Assembly: GCA_920105805.1 (NCBI GenBank)
Contig: CAKKTI010000008.1
Location: 89,667 to 153,666, forward strand
Direction: 5' to 3'
Source: Condylostoma magnum
Lineage: Eukaryota; Ciliophora; Heterotrichea; Heterotrichida; Condylostomatidae
DNA: 64,000 nucleotides
Shown piece after piece: positions 1 through 10,411 of the stretch. A program made the translations under genes and the position numbers. The notes under the pieces are model-generated. The model saw only the letters and a program-made list of their open reading frames with translations, made no database searches and was not told the DNA's origin. Position 1 is the stretch's first letter; each line of letters begins with the position of its first letter.

Positions 1-286
1 AAAAAGAAAAATCATAAGATCTTAATCATCTAGAAGACCAATTTCTTATAATTCGTCAAAAGAATCACTTCAAGAGTAAAAATAATTACATCCTGAGTAT
101 AAATAGATCTTCAACGATGTAAATTAATTCATCAATGGCAATACTCCAATCAGAAGGGTTAGATCTCTTATTACTTTGAAAAGATAGTACAAAGGAGTGG
201 ACACCCCTTTAAAACATGTTGAATACTAGCAGTACCTTTCTAGAAAATATAAAGGCCTAGAGTATAAGCAAAGCATTATAAACTGA
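1..286 (+). CDS. C-terminal fragment of an unrecognised protein (truncated by window start)
   Basis: The frame starting at base 2 is open with TAA/TAG read as Gln and ends at TGA 284-286. About 94 residues are visible. They are basic and rich in Lys, Arg, Gln and Tyr, with stretches such as LHPEYKQIFNDVNQFI and TPLKHVEYQQYLSRKYKGLEY. The composition is like a soluble cytoskeletal or nuclear protein rather than a membrane protein. I recognise no family. The 5' part lies outside the window, so neither size nor domains can be judged. The next gene on the same strand starts about 100 bp downstream. Confidence 0.5.
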
Positions 287-385
287 TTACATAGATGTTA
301 ACCTTGATTTTGCACAATTTTTATTTACAAACTAATTTCCTAAGTTTTATATTATTGCAATTTGCTAATTATTTGTATAATTTAA

Positions 386-1588
386 ATGGAGATTCTACTT
401 TGGCTTTGGTGCTACGATCGCAGGTGGTTTTTTGGTATTCAGCCTTCCAAATATTTATGGCTGCTTGTTATGCCTTACTAACTAACTTTACTATGCATAA
501 CTCTCTTTCTATGGGTACAAATTCCAATACACATTATTTATTTCCGAGGATTGTTCAGTTTAGCGGCGATTAGTTTTTCTATTGTACTAGCTTTAAAAAC
601 CATCTAACGGGAAATATTCTTTAACAAAGAAATTTGTTTTAGCTTTTATGGGATTTTAACAATAAGTATCGGTATCATTGACTTGGTAATCAGCATCATT
701 ATAGGTATTTACATAGATCAAAAGGAGTGCATTTAACCTGCTTGTGCTCTAAGCTTAGCTTAGTTACTAGTGCCTGTAGTGTCAATTTCGCCTATAGTTA
801 TTTTAGGGATAACCTTCTTTTTCATAAAAGTATACTATTAACTTTGCAATGCACTTTGCTTGAGATATCATCTCTCAAGGTAAGGAGATTATAGGTTATT
901 ACAAGATCTACAAAATTTGAATGATGAAGTACATCAGTAAATAGTAAATTAATTTAATAAAGTTGTCTTATTGAAAAAATTGTTTACTCAAGGAGCTAAT
1001 TAAAGCATTTTTAAGTCAATAAAGTTGTTAATTATAATATGGATAAAGAGCTAAGCAAGTTTAAGGTTCTTATTAAGAAAACCTAAAGCCCTAAAATATT
1101 TTTAAGGAAGAATAATGAAGATACTAGATGGAAGAATACCAGCTTGAGTAATAGAACACGCTTATTAGGTTCGTTTAGAAATTCTGATGACTTTAAAGCG
1201 AATTCAAAATAACTAATTTAAAAAGCTCATAAAAGATCTATGGCAAGTTTAAAATAAGAATGATGCATGACAAATTATGAAAATGCAAGCATAGCTAAAA
1301 GCACTGCAAAGCTTACAAGTAATTCAGCCCATGTTTCAGAAAATATTGATAAAATATTAAGAATAGGGCCTTAAACAAGACAGTTAAGACTAAGCCTAGC
1401 CCAATAACAGAACACTTTGTTTTAAAATATAGATAATTTACGACAAATAAGCAATATAAACCATGATCGATAAGTTTAGAGACTAAAAAAGAGAAGAAGT
1501 TACCATCATTTCAAACGGCGCAATGAAACAGTTGACCTAAAGCAGAAAGAGATTAAAATTATAATTCAGGACTGGAAAAGAGAAATGA
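386..1588 (+). CDS. Multi-pass membrane protein with long cytoplasmic tail (structure uncertain)
   Basis: One frame runs from ATG 386 to TGA 1586-1588 (400 codons). The first 160 or so residues hold several hydrophobic, Trp-rich segments, for example WLLVMPYQLTLLCITLFLW and LTISIGIIDLVISIIIGIYI, then a Pro-containing segment near residue 125. This resembles a receptor-like helical bundle. The rest would be a Gln/Lys-rich cytoplasmic tail. With almost no dedicated stop codons, other frames in the 3' half are also open. A Ser/Asn/Lys-rich frame between about 1040 and 1262 looks at least as protein-like. A short intron near 960-1010 that switches frame is therefore quite possible. I do not recognise the family. 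Confidence 0.42.
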
Positions 1589-1630
1589 AAAGACTTCATA
1601 TATACAATTAGTAATTACTTTTATACAAAT

Positions 1631-2230
1631 ATGGGTGGAAAAAATAGTAAAAGACAGCTTGAGGATACAATATTCCAAATGCGACTGGCATCAAAACAAT
1701 TTGCCAAACAATCCCAGAGGAGTTAAAAGGAAGAGAAAGTTGAGCTAGAAAAGGCAAAGTAAAATCTATCAAAAGGCCTAATAGAAAATGCCTAAATACA
1801 TGCAGAAAATGCAATAAGAAAGAAAAATGAGTCTTAAAACTACTTACGATTGTCCTCGAAAATGGATGCTGTAGTAAGCCGAATACAAACAGCTTCACGT
1901 ACAGAAGATGTAACAGGACAATTTTCTAGAGTGATTCCTTAAATGAATCGAGTGCTCTAGAATATGAATGTAGAAAATGTAAGTTAAACAATGAACTAGT
2001 TTGAGAAGATGTTTGAGGATATTGATGTAACTACTGGATATATTAATGAGAGTTTGAGTTAAACTACTGCATCAACTACTCCGTAGGAGTAGGTCAATGG
2101 ATTATTGTAAGAAATTGCATCGTTGAATAATATTGAAGTAGGAAATCAACTTGGAGTGTCTCCCATGTAAAACGAGAATCCACAGGTTCAAAGTGATGAT
2201 TTAGAGGAGAGGTTAAATAGACTTAGGTAG
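1631..2230 (+). CDS. CHMP1: CHMP1-type ESCRT-III subunit (Vps46/Did2)
   Basis: ESCRT-III subunit that polymerises on membranes and recruits Vps4/spastin-type MIT-domain ATPases in endosomal sorting and abscission. The frame starts MGGKNSKRQLEDTIFQMRLA and carries the family's hallmark segment as HAENAIRKKNES (near residue 55), then TTPQEQVNGLLQEIA. It ends in a MIT-interacting motif, DDLEERLNRLR. Reading TAG 2228-2230 as stop gives 199 aa, the length of human CHMP1B as I remember it. TAA follows directly. Ignoring these codons would add an unrelated tail. Residue 2 is Gly, so N-myristoylation is possible but unproven. Identity is very secure; only the 3' end depends on the stop interpretation. 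Confidence 0.93.
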
Positions 2231-2518
2231 TAATTGTTAGATTTGGTATTATATTAATTCTATTTTTATATAGTAAAGGAGTAATAGTACTTTTCAATAT
2301 GTTGTATGAGCAAGCAAATGATCAGATGTATTGTAAGCGTAATAAGCTAGGGGAACGGCTTATGCAATTGAAGTAGGTAAACCTTAACTGAATTATTTTA
2401 TTTAATATTTTCATATTAGCTGTATAATTCTTTGTGTAAGACCTATACAACACAGTATTTCTTAACAAAAATCAATATAAATAATCTAATATAAAACTTT
2501 CAACCTTAAATTAATAAA

Positions 2519-4288
2519 ATGGAATAAGAGTATATTTTAGGTACAGTAACAGGACTTGTTATATTACACTTGTTATTTCTTTAACTTGTACATTTTAGAT
2601 TTAACAGTTTAAAAACCTATCCTGTGTCCCTTATAAAACAAGGCATATGATATACCATAATACTTGGTTTCATCTAAATTTTATGCCTTTCTAATGTGCT
2701 ATAGGCAAATGAATTCATGTGTTTAGTGCTCGGCTACTATGCCAGAAATGCTGCCTTATATATATTTTGAACAACCAATGTAATCATGAATGTAGAAATG
2801 CTTATAAAGAATAACAGATTAATTTTTCATAGGAGTAAACTATAAAAGGTTATTATATACACATTACAATGGAGTTTTTCTTTGATGCTACCTTTAGTAT
2901 GATTAAACGATGCCAAAACAAATGTAAAGGAATAATGTGAATTAATTTTACAGTAATATTCTGGCTCAATTGCAAAGTAGTCTATAGATTTACTATTATA
3001 GGGAGTAATGCTTTTAATGATAATAAAAAATTATATGCAGCTATCAAAAAGGAAGCAAACCACAGCGAAATTATACTTTATGATGATGTTTATAATATAA
3101 GTAGTATAATTTATAATAGAAATAGTTGATGATTTAATCAAGCTGGCCAGTTAGAACGATTATAATGATGCATCGTATACATTTATTTCTTATTTGTTGA
3201 TTCTTATTACTGTATTGGTAGCTGTTTATTTTAGAATATGTTTCAGTATAAAAATTAAGAATTAGATACTTTATCTTTTCCATTTGAAGAAAAGCACTCA
3301 TAATTGCTCAGTTGAAGACCAATTTTCAAGTTTATTAAATAAGTTAGATACATTAGGAATGCAAACCATTTAGATTGGATTACTTAATATACTAGCTAAA
3401 TGATCTAAGTAAAAATAGTTAGATGCAGTTAAAATAGAACATACTGTTAAAAATATACATAAGTATTAAATAAATGAGTTTGATTTTGGAGATATCAAAA
3501 ACGAAGAAATATTTATTGAGTATTATGCCCAGTTGTTCAAGGACATAAGACGTAAATATGAATTCAATAAACCAAAATTTATATAAGTGTTAATGTAGTA
3601 AGATTTAGTAAACATTTAAAAGTTAAAAAAGGATGGAGGAAGGAGCGGTGCTTTAGTATTTTAAACTTTTGATGGCTAGTATATCTTTAAATCTCTCACA
3701 GTTTAAGAAATATGCTTACTAGATCCCCCAAAAATGAAGACTTATTATAAAAGAATAATGTAAAGCAAAAACAGCCTATTCTCTATAATTTTGGGGCTAT
3801 ATTACATTAAAAGTATGAAGCAGTTTTTCATTATAATGGAGAATATTACAAACACCTAATAATTAAATGAGATTTATGATATAAAAGGAAGTGTGCATAA
3901 TAGATTTGCAAGTTAAAGCATTGTTTTAAAGGATTAAAACTGATTGTTGAGAGAGTAGAAAATACAACTTGACTGTTAGAATAAAATGAGATTGATAAAA
4001 GGTTTGCATAAGGATGTAAAAATGTTACAAGATATAGGAACAATGGATTATTCTATGCTAATTGGAGTATCTAGTTAAAAAGGTGGAATTAATAGGTATT
4101 GTTATTAAGATATTTATGGTATATATTATTACATTGGAATTATTGATTATTTATAAGCTTATGATTATCAAAGAAAGATTTAAAATGTCTTTTAACGTAC
4201 AATGGCAAATGAAAATTACTCATGCATAGAGCCAACTTAATATGGTTAAAGATTTAAGGATTTCATTCTTTCTCATGTAATAGAATAG
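2519..4288 (+). CDS. Seven-TM receptor-like phosphatidylinositol phosphate kinase (GPCR-PIPK)
   Basis: A 589-codon open frame. Residues 1-245 contain about seven hydrophobic segments (first EYILGTVTGLVILHLLFLQ; last YTFISYLLILITVLVAVYF). The C-terminal 230 residues form a PIP-kinase domain. Visible motifs are the glycine loop GGRSGALVFQTFDG with DGQYIFKSL (ATP-binding Lys), IYDIKGSVHNR (like YDLKGS) and MDYSMLIGV (like MDYSLL), then IGIIDYLQAYDYQRKIQ. The enzyme should phosphorylate phosphoinositides (PI4P/PI5P to PIP2) at a membrane. The 7TM-PIPK fusion is known from Dictyostelium RpkA and oomycetes. TAG 4286 followed by TAA is taken as stop after RFKDFILSHVIE. Trp is sometimes TGA (positions 2660, 2767). 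No intron is needed. Confidence 0.88.
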
Positions 4289-4586
4289 TAAGTTATTTTA
4301 AAATGGCCATTATACTATAAATTCGATACTATATGTATTGTAAATTACAGTACAATTAAGATTTATATCAATTTTATGATAGTCAAGTATATTATCTTCT
4401 CTATATTTGTTACTATGTCAATCAAACTAACTATTTTGTATAAAACTCATCATTTTTAAAATTACATGGTCTAATAAGCATAGTTATTCCATTTATAAAA
4501 ATTTTAAAATGATGAAACAGAGCTTTGAACAATGATAGTATTTTTGCTCTACTGCCTTCCTTCTGATCCATAATAATAATTTTAAC
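4289..4586. other. Intergenic gap between convergent genes
   Basis: AT-rich sequence between the presumed TAG stops of the PIP-kinase (+) and the aldehyde dehydrogenase (-). If TAA/TAG were never stops, both reading frames would run into this gap and overlap each other. The resulting tails are rich in Ile, Phe, Lys and Tyr and match nothing in either family. I see no RNA gene or repeat here. Confidence 0.5.
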
Positions 4587-6110
4587 CTAACTATATGCCC
4601 ACTTGATAATGCTTAACATCACAGGCCTGTAAAGCTTCCATTTTAAAACCACAACCACGAATGCAACTCCAATAATCAATTTGAGGAATCTGGTCATTTC
4701 CCATGTTGTAAAGCTCAATAGCCTACTCAATCTCCCAAATAACCGTTACTTGGCCTCATTGTACGGGGGATACCTAACAGTTAATGGATACATATTTAAA
4801 CTAGTCTTATGCAGCACACTTTTAGAATGCGAGAAGTTGTAAAACCCTTCTTTCCCGTGGTACTGTCCCATTCCAGAATTACCAACTCCCCCAAATGGCA
4901 AGTGTACAGCAGTGTAATGCAATACACACTCATATACAGAAAAATTACCAGAACGTGTTTAATTTCTTAATTTTTCCCTGTTGGTTTGATCATCCCCAAA
5001 ATAATACAAAGCTAGTGGGTTTTCTCTTTCATTAATAAACTCAATAGCCTCATCTATATCCTACACTGGCAGAATTAGTAAAACAGGGCCGAAAATTTCA
5101 TCTTGCATAATCGGTGAGTCTAGTGCAGGATTTAAGATGACAGTAGGCGATATAAACCTATTCTCTACATCTACATCCCCTCCACATATGACCTACCCGT
5201 TATGAGTCTGCAACAACTCTTAAATCCTTCTAGTATGCCCTACATTCACAATCCTGCCAATATCATTACTCTATTTCGTATTTTCACCATAAAACTCCTT
5301 TATACACTTTAAGACCTCCTCTATGAAACTATCTTTCACTGAGTTGAACACTAATACAATCTCAGGTGCAACACATGCTTATCCTGAGTTGATGCATCTT
5401 CCCTATACAATCCTCATAGCTGCGACTTACAAATTGACGTTAGAATCAACAACCGCTGGGTTTTTACCTCCTAGTTCTAAAATAGTTTTAGTTAGATGTT
5501 CAGCAGCAGCCTTGGCAACCAATTTCCCCTTCTGACTCGACCCCGTATATGCAATTAAATCCCAGCGTTGGTTCAGAAGCTCAACAGCCAACTCAGGCCC
5601 ACCTTGTAAGCACTAATACGCGTTTGTGTCCAACTCTTGTATAATATTAAACAACACCTATGCACAATGTGGGGAAATCTCAGACGGCTTTATAACTGCA
5701 GTGTTTCCAGCCGCTATGGCACATGAAAGCTTGTCTAGAGTTATAGTAAACGGAACATTCCAAGCACCCATTATCAAAGCTACTCCGAATGGCTCTTGAA
5801 TTGTATAAGATTATCCAGGACCTATCATCATATCAAGGTCAGTGGCCTCAGGCTTCATCCACTTTTTAAGATTTTGGAGTATATAGTTAATAAATTTAGT
5901 CATAGTTGAAATTTCATACACCTCAGCTAGGAAATTAGAACGTCCTAAGTCTTTCCACAGTGCGTCTTTTATCTCTCTATCATACTTTTTTATAGCAAGT
6001 AGCAGTTTTTTAAGCTGAGTAACTCTATATGAGTAAGTAACTGTTATGTTTTACTTAAAAGTTTGATTGGTAAGTCTCCAAGCCTGATTTACCTACTCAA
6101 CTACAGACAT
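4587..6110 (-). CDS. Fatty aldehyde dehydrogenase-like enzyme with C-terminal membrane anchor
   Basis: NAD(P)-dependent oxidation of long-chain aldehydes to acids, probably at the ER or another membrane. The 507-codon frame has the ALDH signature [10 protein letters not shown] (catalytic Glu near residue 209), the nucleophile in NSGQACVAPE (Cys near 246), and the C-terminal [17 protein letters not shown] block typical of class 3/FALDH enzymes. A hydrophobic segment near the end, [20 protein letters not shown], matches the tail anchor of FALDH. TAG 4587-4589 is taken as stop. The start ATG at 6110 opens MSVVEQVNQAW. Only 13 bp separate it from the divergent start codon at 6124, so the two genes must share a minimal promoter. 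Confidence 0.9.
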
Positions 6111-6123
6111 TCTTTACAAAAAA
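6111..6123. promoter_or_regulatory. 13-bp space between divergent start codons
   Basis: The aldehyde dehydrogenase (-) and a coiled-coil protein (+) start 13 bp apart, with only an A-rich sequence between them. Any bidirectional promoter must lie in this stretch or inside coding sequence, and the 5' UTRs must be almost absent or overlap the other gene. The arrangement is seen directly; the promoter role is inference. Confidence 0.45.
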
Positions 6124-7227
6124 ATGGAGCAATCCCCAGCCAAAGAAGACAGGGACCGTTAACCATCCCCCGACACTTTCCTTACTTAGTTTAGGAACCG
6201 CAGAGGATTCGAAGTTGACTAATCTATACCCAACTCCGAGTAAATTCAATCATTGTATAACGAATTAAACAACTGTGTAATGGGATTAGACCAAAAAGTA
6301 GGAAGTGTATTGAGAAAACATGAGCTGGAGTTCCTCAACGAGTACAAAAACAGAATGTACAATGTACAGAAACAAATGCGACAGCTAAAGGATAAAGCAA
6401 ATGAAGAGGAAAACAGAAGGAGAAAGGCATAGAAGATTGCGGAGCTGGAGTAAGAAAGGGATAATTTGAGAAACAAGGCTGAGTAGTTGGATAAGGTTTG
6501 CAAGGATTATAAAAAGGGGGTTGACAAGTGGAAGCAGAAAGCTGATGTGCTGGAGGATGACAGGAAATTTCTAGAGGAGCAAATAATCGCTGCTAAGAAG
6601 CAAAATTAAAGGTTGCAGGACCAGTTAGGCTATTTATAGAAAAAGTAGGACGGAGGACATGTCAATGCACTTGCACCTGACAACTCAGAGGATACTAATA
6701 ATATGCAGAATGAGCCCACTGAGCCGTAGGTCTGGGTTAATAGCGATTAGAGTGAGCTAGGAAGATCGCCGAATAGAACCAAAAACATTTCAAGTCTTGC
6801 TCCTAGTCCTGCACCCTAGAGGAATGAAAGATATTTTGAAAACGTGTAAAATAGGTTCAAATCCACATTGTCACATTTAAGAAATTAATTAGAAGCGGAA
6901 AAACGAACTTTAAGGAATTTGAGAGCCACTAAAACGAATTATTTGCTGGAAAAGGGAGAATTAGAGGATTTGTTTTTAGAGTGTGTTGAGGAAGTTAAAA
7001 AGGATATTCTGCAGAGGAAGTAAAAAACTGCCAGGTTGTCTTTCAGAGGTCCGAAACACAAATAATCAATTACTGAAAGGTAAGTAAATGACTTAAATGA
7101 TATAAAACTAGAAGATTTTAAAGAAATAGATAAGAGAAGAGTAATTGAGCTGTTTATCAGTTAACAAACTGTTAAGAAGTTCCTATATGATAAAATGTTT
7201 GTAGAGGAAAATCAAGAAGATACGTAG
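6124..7227 (+). CDS. Long coiled-coil protein, probably cytoskeletal
   Basis: The frame starts MEQSPAKEDRDRQPSPDTF and holds an acidic/basic heptad-rich helix from about residue 55 to 180 (for example VLRKHELEFLNEYKNRMYN, then DKWKQKADVLEDDRKFLEEQ). A Ser/Pro-rich linker follows, then a second helical part. The style resembles ciliary or basal-body coiled-coil proteins of the CCDC/CFAP type, but I cannot assign a named family. Adjacent TAG-TAA at 7225-7230 is taken as stop. Read-through would end at TGA 7276 and would run into the convergent AGC kinase gene. The start lies 13 bp from the aldehyde dehydrogenase start. Confidence 0.75.
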
Positions 7228-7241
7228 TAATATTAAAATGA

Positions 7242-8279
7242 TTAATTACCTAAAGAAGTCTCTAAGCTATTCCCCTGATACGTAAAATCAGGGTAATTCG
7301 TATCAGATGAGACCATTGTTTGATTACTTAGCTAAGAATCGTCCAGAGGAATCTAAGTAAACTCTTCATCAAAATAATTAGTGTCTAAGTCACTTTATAT
7401 CTATGGTGTAAAAGGAGGGGGCAATGCCTTTTAGTACAGTGATTCAAAGTCAATTTCACTAAACCAAGGATGTTCCTTTACTTCATTAGCGTCCTCAGGC
7501 CCCGCCCCCAGTCGTAAATTTGCATCTTTTGTTAATAATTTATTAATCAAATCGCTTGCAACCGGGGAAATAGCCCTGTGAGGCGGTGGGTCTTCATACA
7601 TTATACTATCAAACAGCTTCTTACGGTCTTTATTATAAAAGGGAGGCCATCCCGTAAGCATTTCGTATATCAATGCACCTAAAGACCACCAGTCAACTGC
7701 CTAGGAGTGTCCTTATTTTATAAGAATCTCCGGAGCTAGGTACTCAGGAGTACCACAAAACGAGTAGGTCTGAGAGTTTTAGTCAATGTTTTACTTACTC
7801 AGTCCGAAATCAGTTATAATGGCATAGCCGTCTGCTAGGATTAGTACATTCTCTGGTTTTAAACTATGTAAAACTTACTCTCTATATATTACTTCCATCT
7901 TATGGAGGTATTCTAGGGCTAGGATTATGCATCCAGCATAAAATTTAGCCCTGTACTCATCAAATCTACCAGCTCGACTAAGATGGAAAAAAAGTTCTCC
8001 ACCTGGGCAGTATTGCAATACAAAGTAAAGCTTCTTTTTAGTCTAAAATGCATATCGCAATTTCACTATAAACGGAGTATTACACCGTTGTAGTATATTT
8101 CTCTCAGCTAGTGTATGCTCCACTTAATTTCTCCTTTCTATATGATCTTTTCGTAAAATCTTCATAGCCAGCAATTCACCTGACTCAACCTTTCGCACTA
8201 AGAGCACTTTTCCATACGACCCTTTGCCTATTACTTTAATTGATACAAAGTCATCAACATTTACATGCCGATCTCCCAT
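7242..8279 (-). CDS. AGC-family Ser/Thr protein kinase (upstream paralogue 2 at 8293)
   Basis: A 340-aa kinase after removing a 15-nt intron. Motifs in order: glycine loop IGKGSYGKVLLV, LAMKILRK (ATP Lys), VIYRDLKPENVL, DFGLSK, SFCGTPEYLAPE (activation segment), VDWWSLGALIYEMLTGWPPF. The AGC tail is present: turn-motif region PLDDS and hydrophobic motif YPDFTYQG, the docking site for PDK1-type activation. It is most like PKB/SGK/S6K kinases; the exact subfamily is undecided. Start ATG 8279 (MGDRHVNVDDF) matches the paralogue's start. An upstream in-frame ATG at 8387 lies inside the other kinase and is less likely. Length divides by three only with the intron out and TAA 7242-7244 as stop. Confidence 0.9.
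7864..7878 (-). other. 15-nt spliceosomal intron in AGC kinase 1
   Basis: On the minus strand the 15 bases begin GTAAGT and end CATAG. Removing them restores YRDLKPENVL; retaining them would give YREQVLHSLKPEN in the catalytic loop. The phase and position are identical to the intron in the neighbouring paralogue. Confidence 0.9.
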
Positions 8280-8292
8280 TTTTATATTAAAC

Positions 8293-9339
8293 TTAGTTAA
8301 AGCTGCTTCCAATGCCAGTTTCTTGGCTGTTGCCACAATATGAAAACCCACGATAGCAGCTCTACGGCGAGTCGAATTCACTGTCATTGGTAGGACTTTA
8401 GTCTAAAGGCATCTTGGTGAAATAGTCATCAAAATACTCGACATCTACATCAGCTTTTAAGTGAGGAAGGAAGGGAGGAGCTACCTTTTTCTCATAGAGA
8501 AGTTCAAAGTCTATGTCAAAGAACCAAGGGTGGCCTTTTATCTCTTGTACTCCTCCAGCCCCGAGTCTTATATGGGGATCTTTTATCAATAGTTGTTATA
8601 TAATCTAGTTGCAATTGTTGCTAGCTTCTTATATTATCTGAACATCACTGTATATTATGCTTCTATATAGTTTTTAACGATCTCTATTGTAGAAAGGAGG
8701 AAAACCTGTAAGCATTTCGTATATTAGACATCCCAGTGACCATCAGTCTACCTAGAAACAATGTCCATCTTTTCGTAGAATTTCAGGAGCCAAGTACTCC
8801 GGAGTACCACAAATTGAGTATGTCTTGTTTTAAGAGTTAATATTTCACTTACTCAGGCCAAAATCTGCAATTTTTGCAAATCCGTCGGCAGTAATCAGAA
8901 TATTTTCAGGTTTAAGACTGTTTATAAATTACTCTCTGTATATAATGTTAATAGAGTGGATGTACTCTAAGGCTAGAATAATGCAAGCTGCGTAGAATTT
9001 AGCCTAATGTTCATCGAATTTTCTAGCACGACTTAAATGAAAGTAAAGCTCTCCGCCCGGGCAATAGTCTACCACTAGATGAAGCTTTTTTTTAGTTTAA
9101 AATGCATATCTTAGCTTTATTATAAAGGGATGATTGACACGACATAGAATATTCCTCTCTGTTAGTGTATGATCTACTTAATGACATTGCTCTATTTAGT
9201 TCTTTTTAATAATTTTCATCGCAAATAGCTCACCTGAGTCTATTTTTCTAATTAAAAGGACTTTTCCATATGAGCCCTTTCCCAGGACTCTTATACATAC
9301 AAAGTCATCGAAGGAAACAGGGTGTTATTTATCTTTCAT
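8293..9339 (-). CDS. AGC-family Ser/Thr protein kinase, tandem paralogue
   Basis: A 343-aa kinase after removing a 15-nt intron. It starts MKDKQHPVSFDDFV. It contains LGKGSYGKVLLI, LFAMKIIKK, the catalytic loop YRDLKPENILI, DFGLSKWN (Trp is TGA), YSICGTPEYLAPEIL and VDWWSLGCLIYEMLTG. The C-terminal tail ends with hydrophobic motif CYRGFSYCG. It is clearly a duplicate of the next gene downstream; both share the order of motifs, the intron site and a similar tail (GNSxET). TAA 8293-8295 is taken as stop, 13 bp before the next gene's ATG. Reading through to the next TGA would make the two genes overlap in different frames. Both look catalytically intact. Confidence 0.9.
8918..8932 (-). other. 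15-nt spliceosomal intron in AGC kinase 2
   Basis: The minus-strand sequence begins GTAATT and ends AACAG. It interrupts the Asp codon of the HRD-like YRD motif in the same phase as in the paralogue. Removal restores YRDLKPENI. Confidence 0.9.
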
Positions 9340-9670
9340 TTAATTTTCCAAAAAGTTGGAAAAACGTAAAAAAATAGGATATATTTTTGGTATGAGTAAA
9401 TTTTAAGTATAGAGAACTGTAAAGATGCTTATATTGTTTAACTCAATATAGAAACTTATAATTACTTAATACTTATAACTAATATCATAAATAATTTAAA
9501 AGTAACTTAAAGTTTCCTGTTAGTCAAAAAGATCAATTATACAAGAGATGAAATATACGAATTAAAACCATACATAAAGTAGTTCCTAAAGTACAATAAA
9601 TTATCTCGAATCTCTAACACCCCATATTATCAAAATGTGTCGAATATTTATAATTTTACCTAAAACCAAT
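9340..9670. other. Divergent intergenic region, no gene seen
   Basis: About 330 bp between the start of AGC kinase 2 (-) and the basic protein (+). It is AT-rich with no recognisable RNA gene or repeat. Promoters for both neighbours should lie here. Confidence 0.5.
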
Positions 9671-10411
9671 ATGCAGAGTACTTTTGCAAGCGAGATAGAC
9701 CTAGATGCAGTCTTAAACTCAGACGTAAATGATCTAAACGACGAAGAAGTACGAAAATCCCTTTCTAGTAGCTTCAGCGACTCATCCTAAGGCTTTTCCT
9801 ACCATTCAGGAGGATCCTTTATATAGGAATCCCAATCCTCAATGCTAGGAGATATTTTCAATTCATCCTAACCAGTCGCTCAAAAACGCAAAGGCCGTAA
9901 ACCCCTGCGCCCCTTTGACCCGATTAAAAAGAAGACAGAGGAGAAGGATAAATACTGGCTTCGGGCATTCCGAGCGTATATAAAGGAAAACTACCCAGCT
10001 CTCTCTAACGGAATGGAGCCTACTGATAAGATCTTTTGGGAGTATTATTTAAGTAATAAAGGAAAGCCTTCTAGAGGAAGTGACTTCAGGTCTTATGGGC
10101 GCTAGTATAAAAATTATCTGTTTGCCAGGGAAACTTTTCAAATTCATTTTAGGAATTGATTTAATGACTATGGGGAGTAAGAACTAAGGAAGAAATGTGA
10201 GCCAAGTTCTGACAGATGATTTGTGTTTTTGTCATATGCGGCTGAGGAGCTATAGAACTACTCACCGTTTTAGACTAATTAAAACAGATAGCGTAATGAG
10301 GAGCTGCAGCAGTAGATGTACCAAGCTATGGATCTAGATGAACCCAGTATTAATAATTTCCAGGAGTATCTTATTGATGAGGATCCAGATTCATACATGC
10401 CAATTTTTTAA
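9671..10411 (+). CDS. Basic, possibly nuclear, protein of unknown family
   Basis: 246 codons starting MQSTFASEIDLDAVLNSDVN. An acidic/Ser-rich N-terminus (about 75 residues) is followed by a short basic motif, QKRKGRKPLRPF, that resembles an AT-hook or nuclear localisation signal. Then comes a Trp/Tyr-rich globular part (YWLRAFRAYIKENYPAL, FRNWFNDYGEQELRKK) and a Gln-rich tail ending DEDPDSYMPIF. Trp is encoded twice by TGA. TAA 10409-10411 is taken as stop because the frame would otherwise run deep into the opposite-strand gene. The structure is compatible with a DNA-binding or chromatin protein, but this is inference and no family is recognised. Confidence 0.8.

Noticed and set aside
8280-8387. 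Upstream ATG (8387) as the start of AGC kinase 1
   Set aside because: The extra N-terminus overlaps the C-terminal coding part of kinase 2 in another frame; the paralogue alignment supports ATG 8279.
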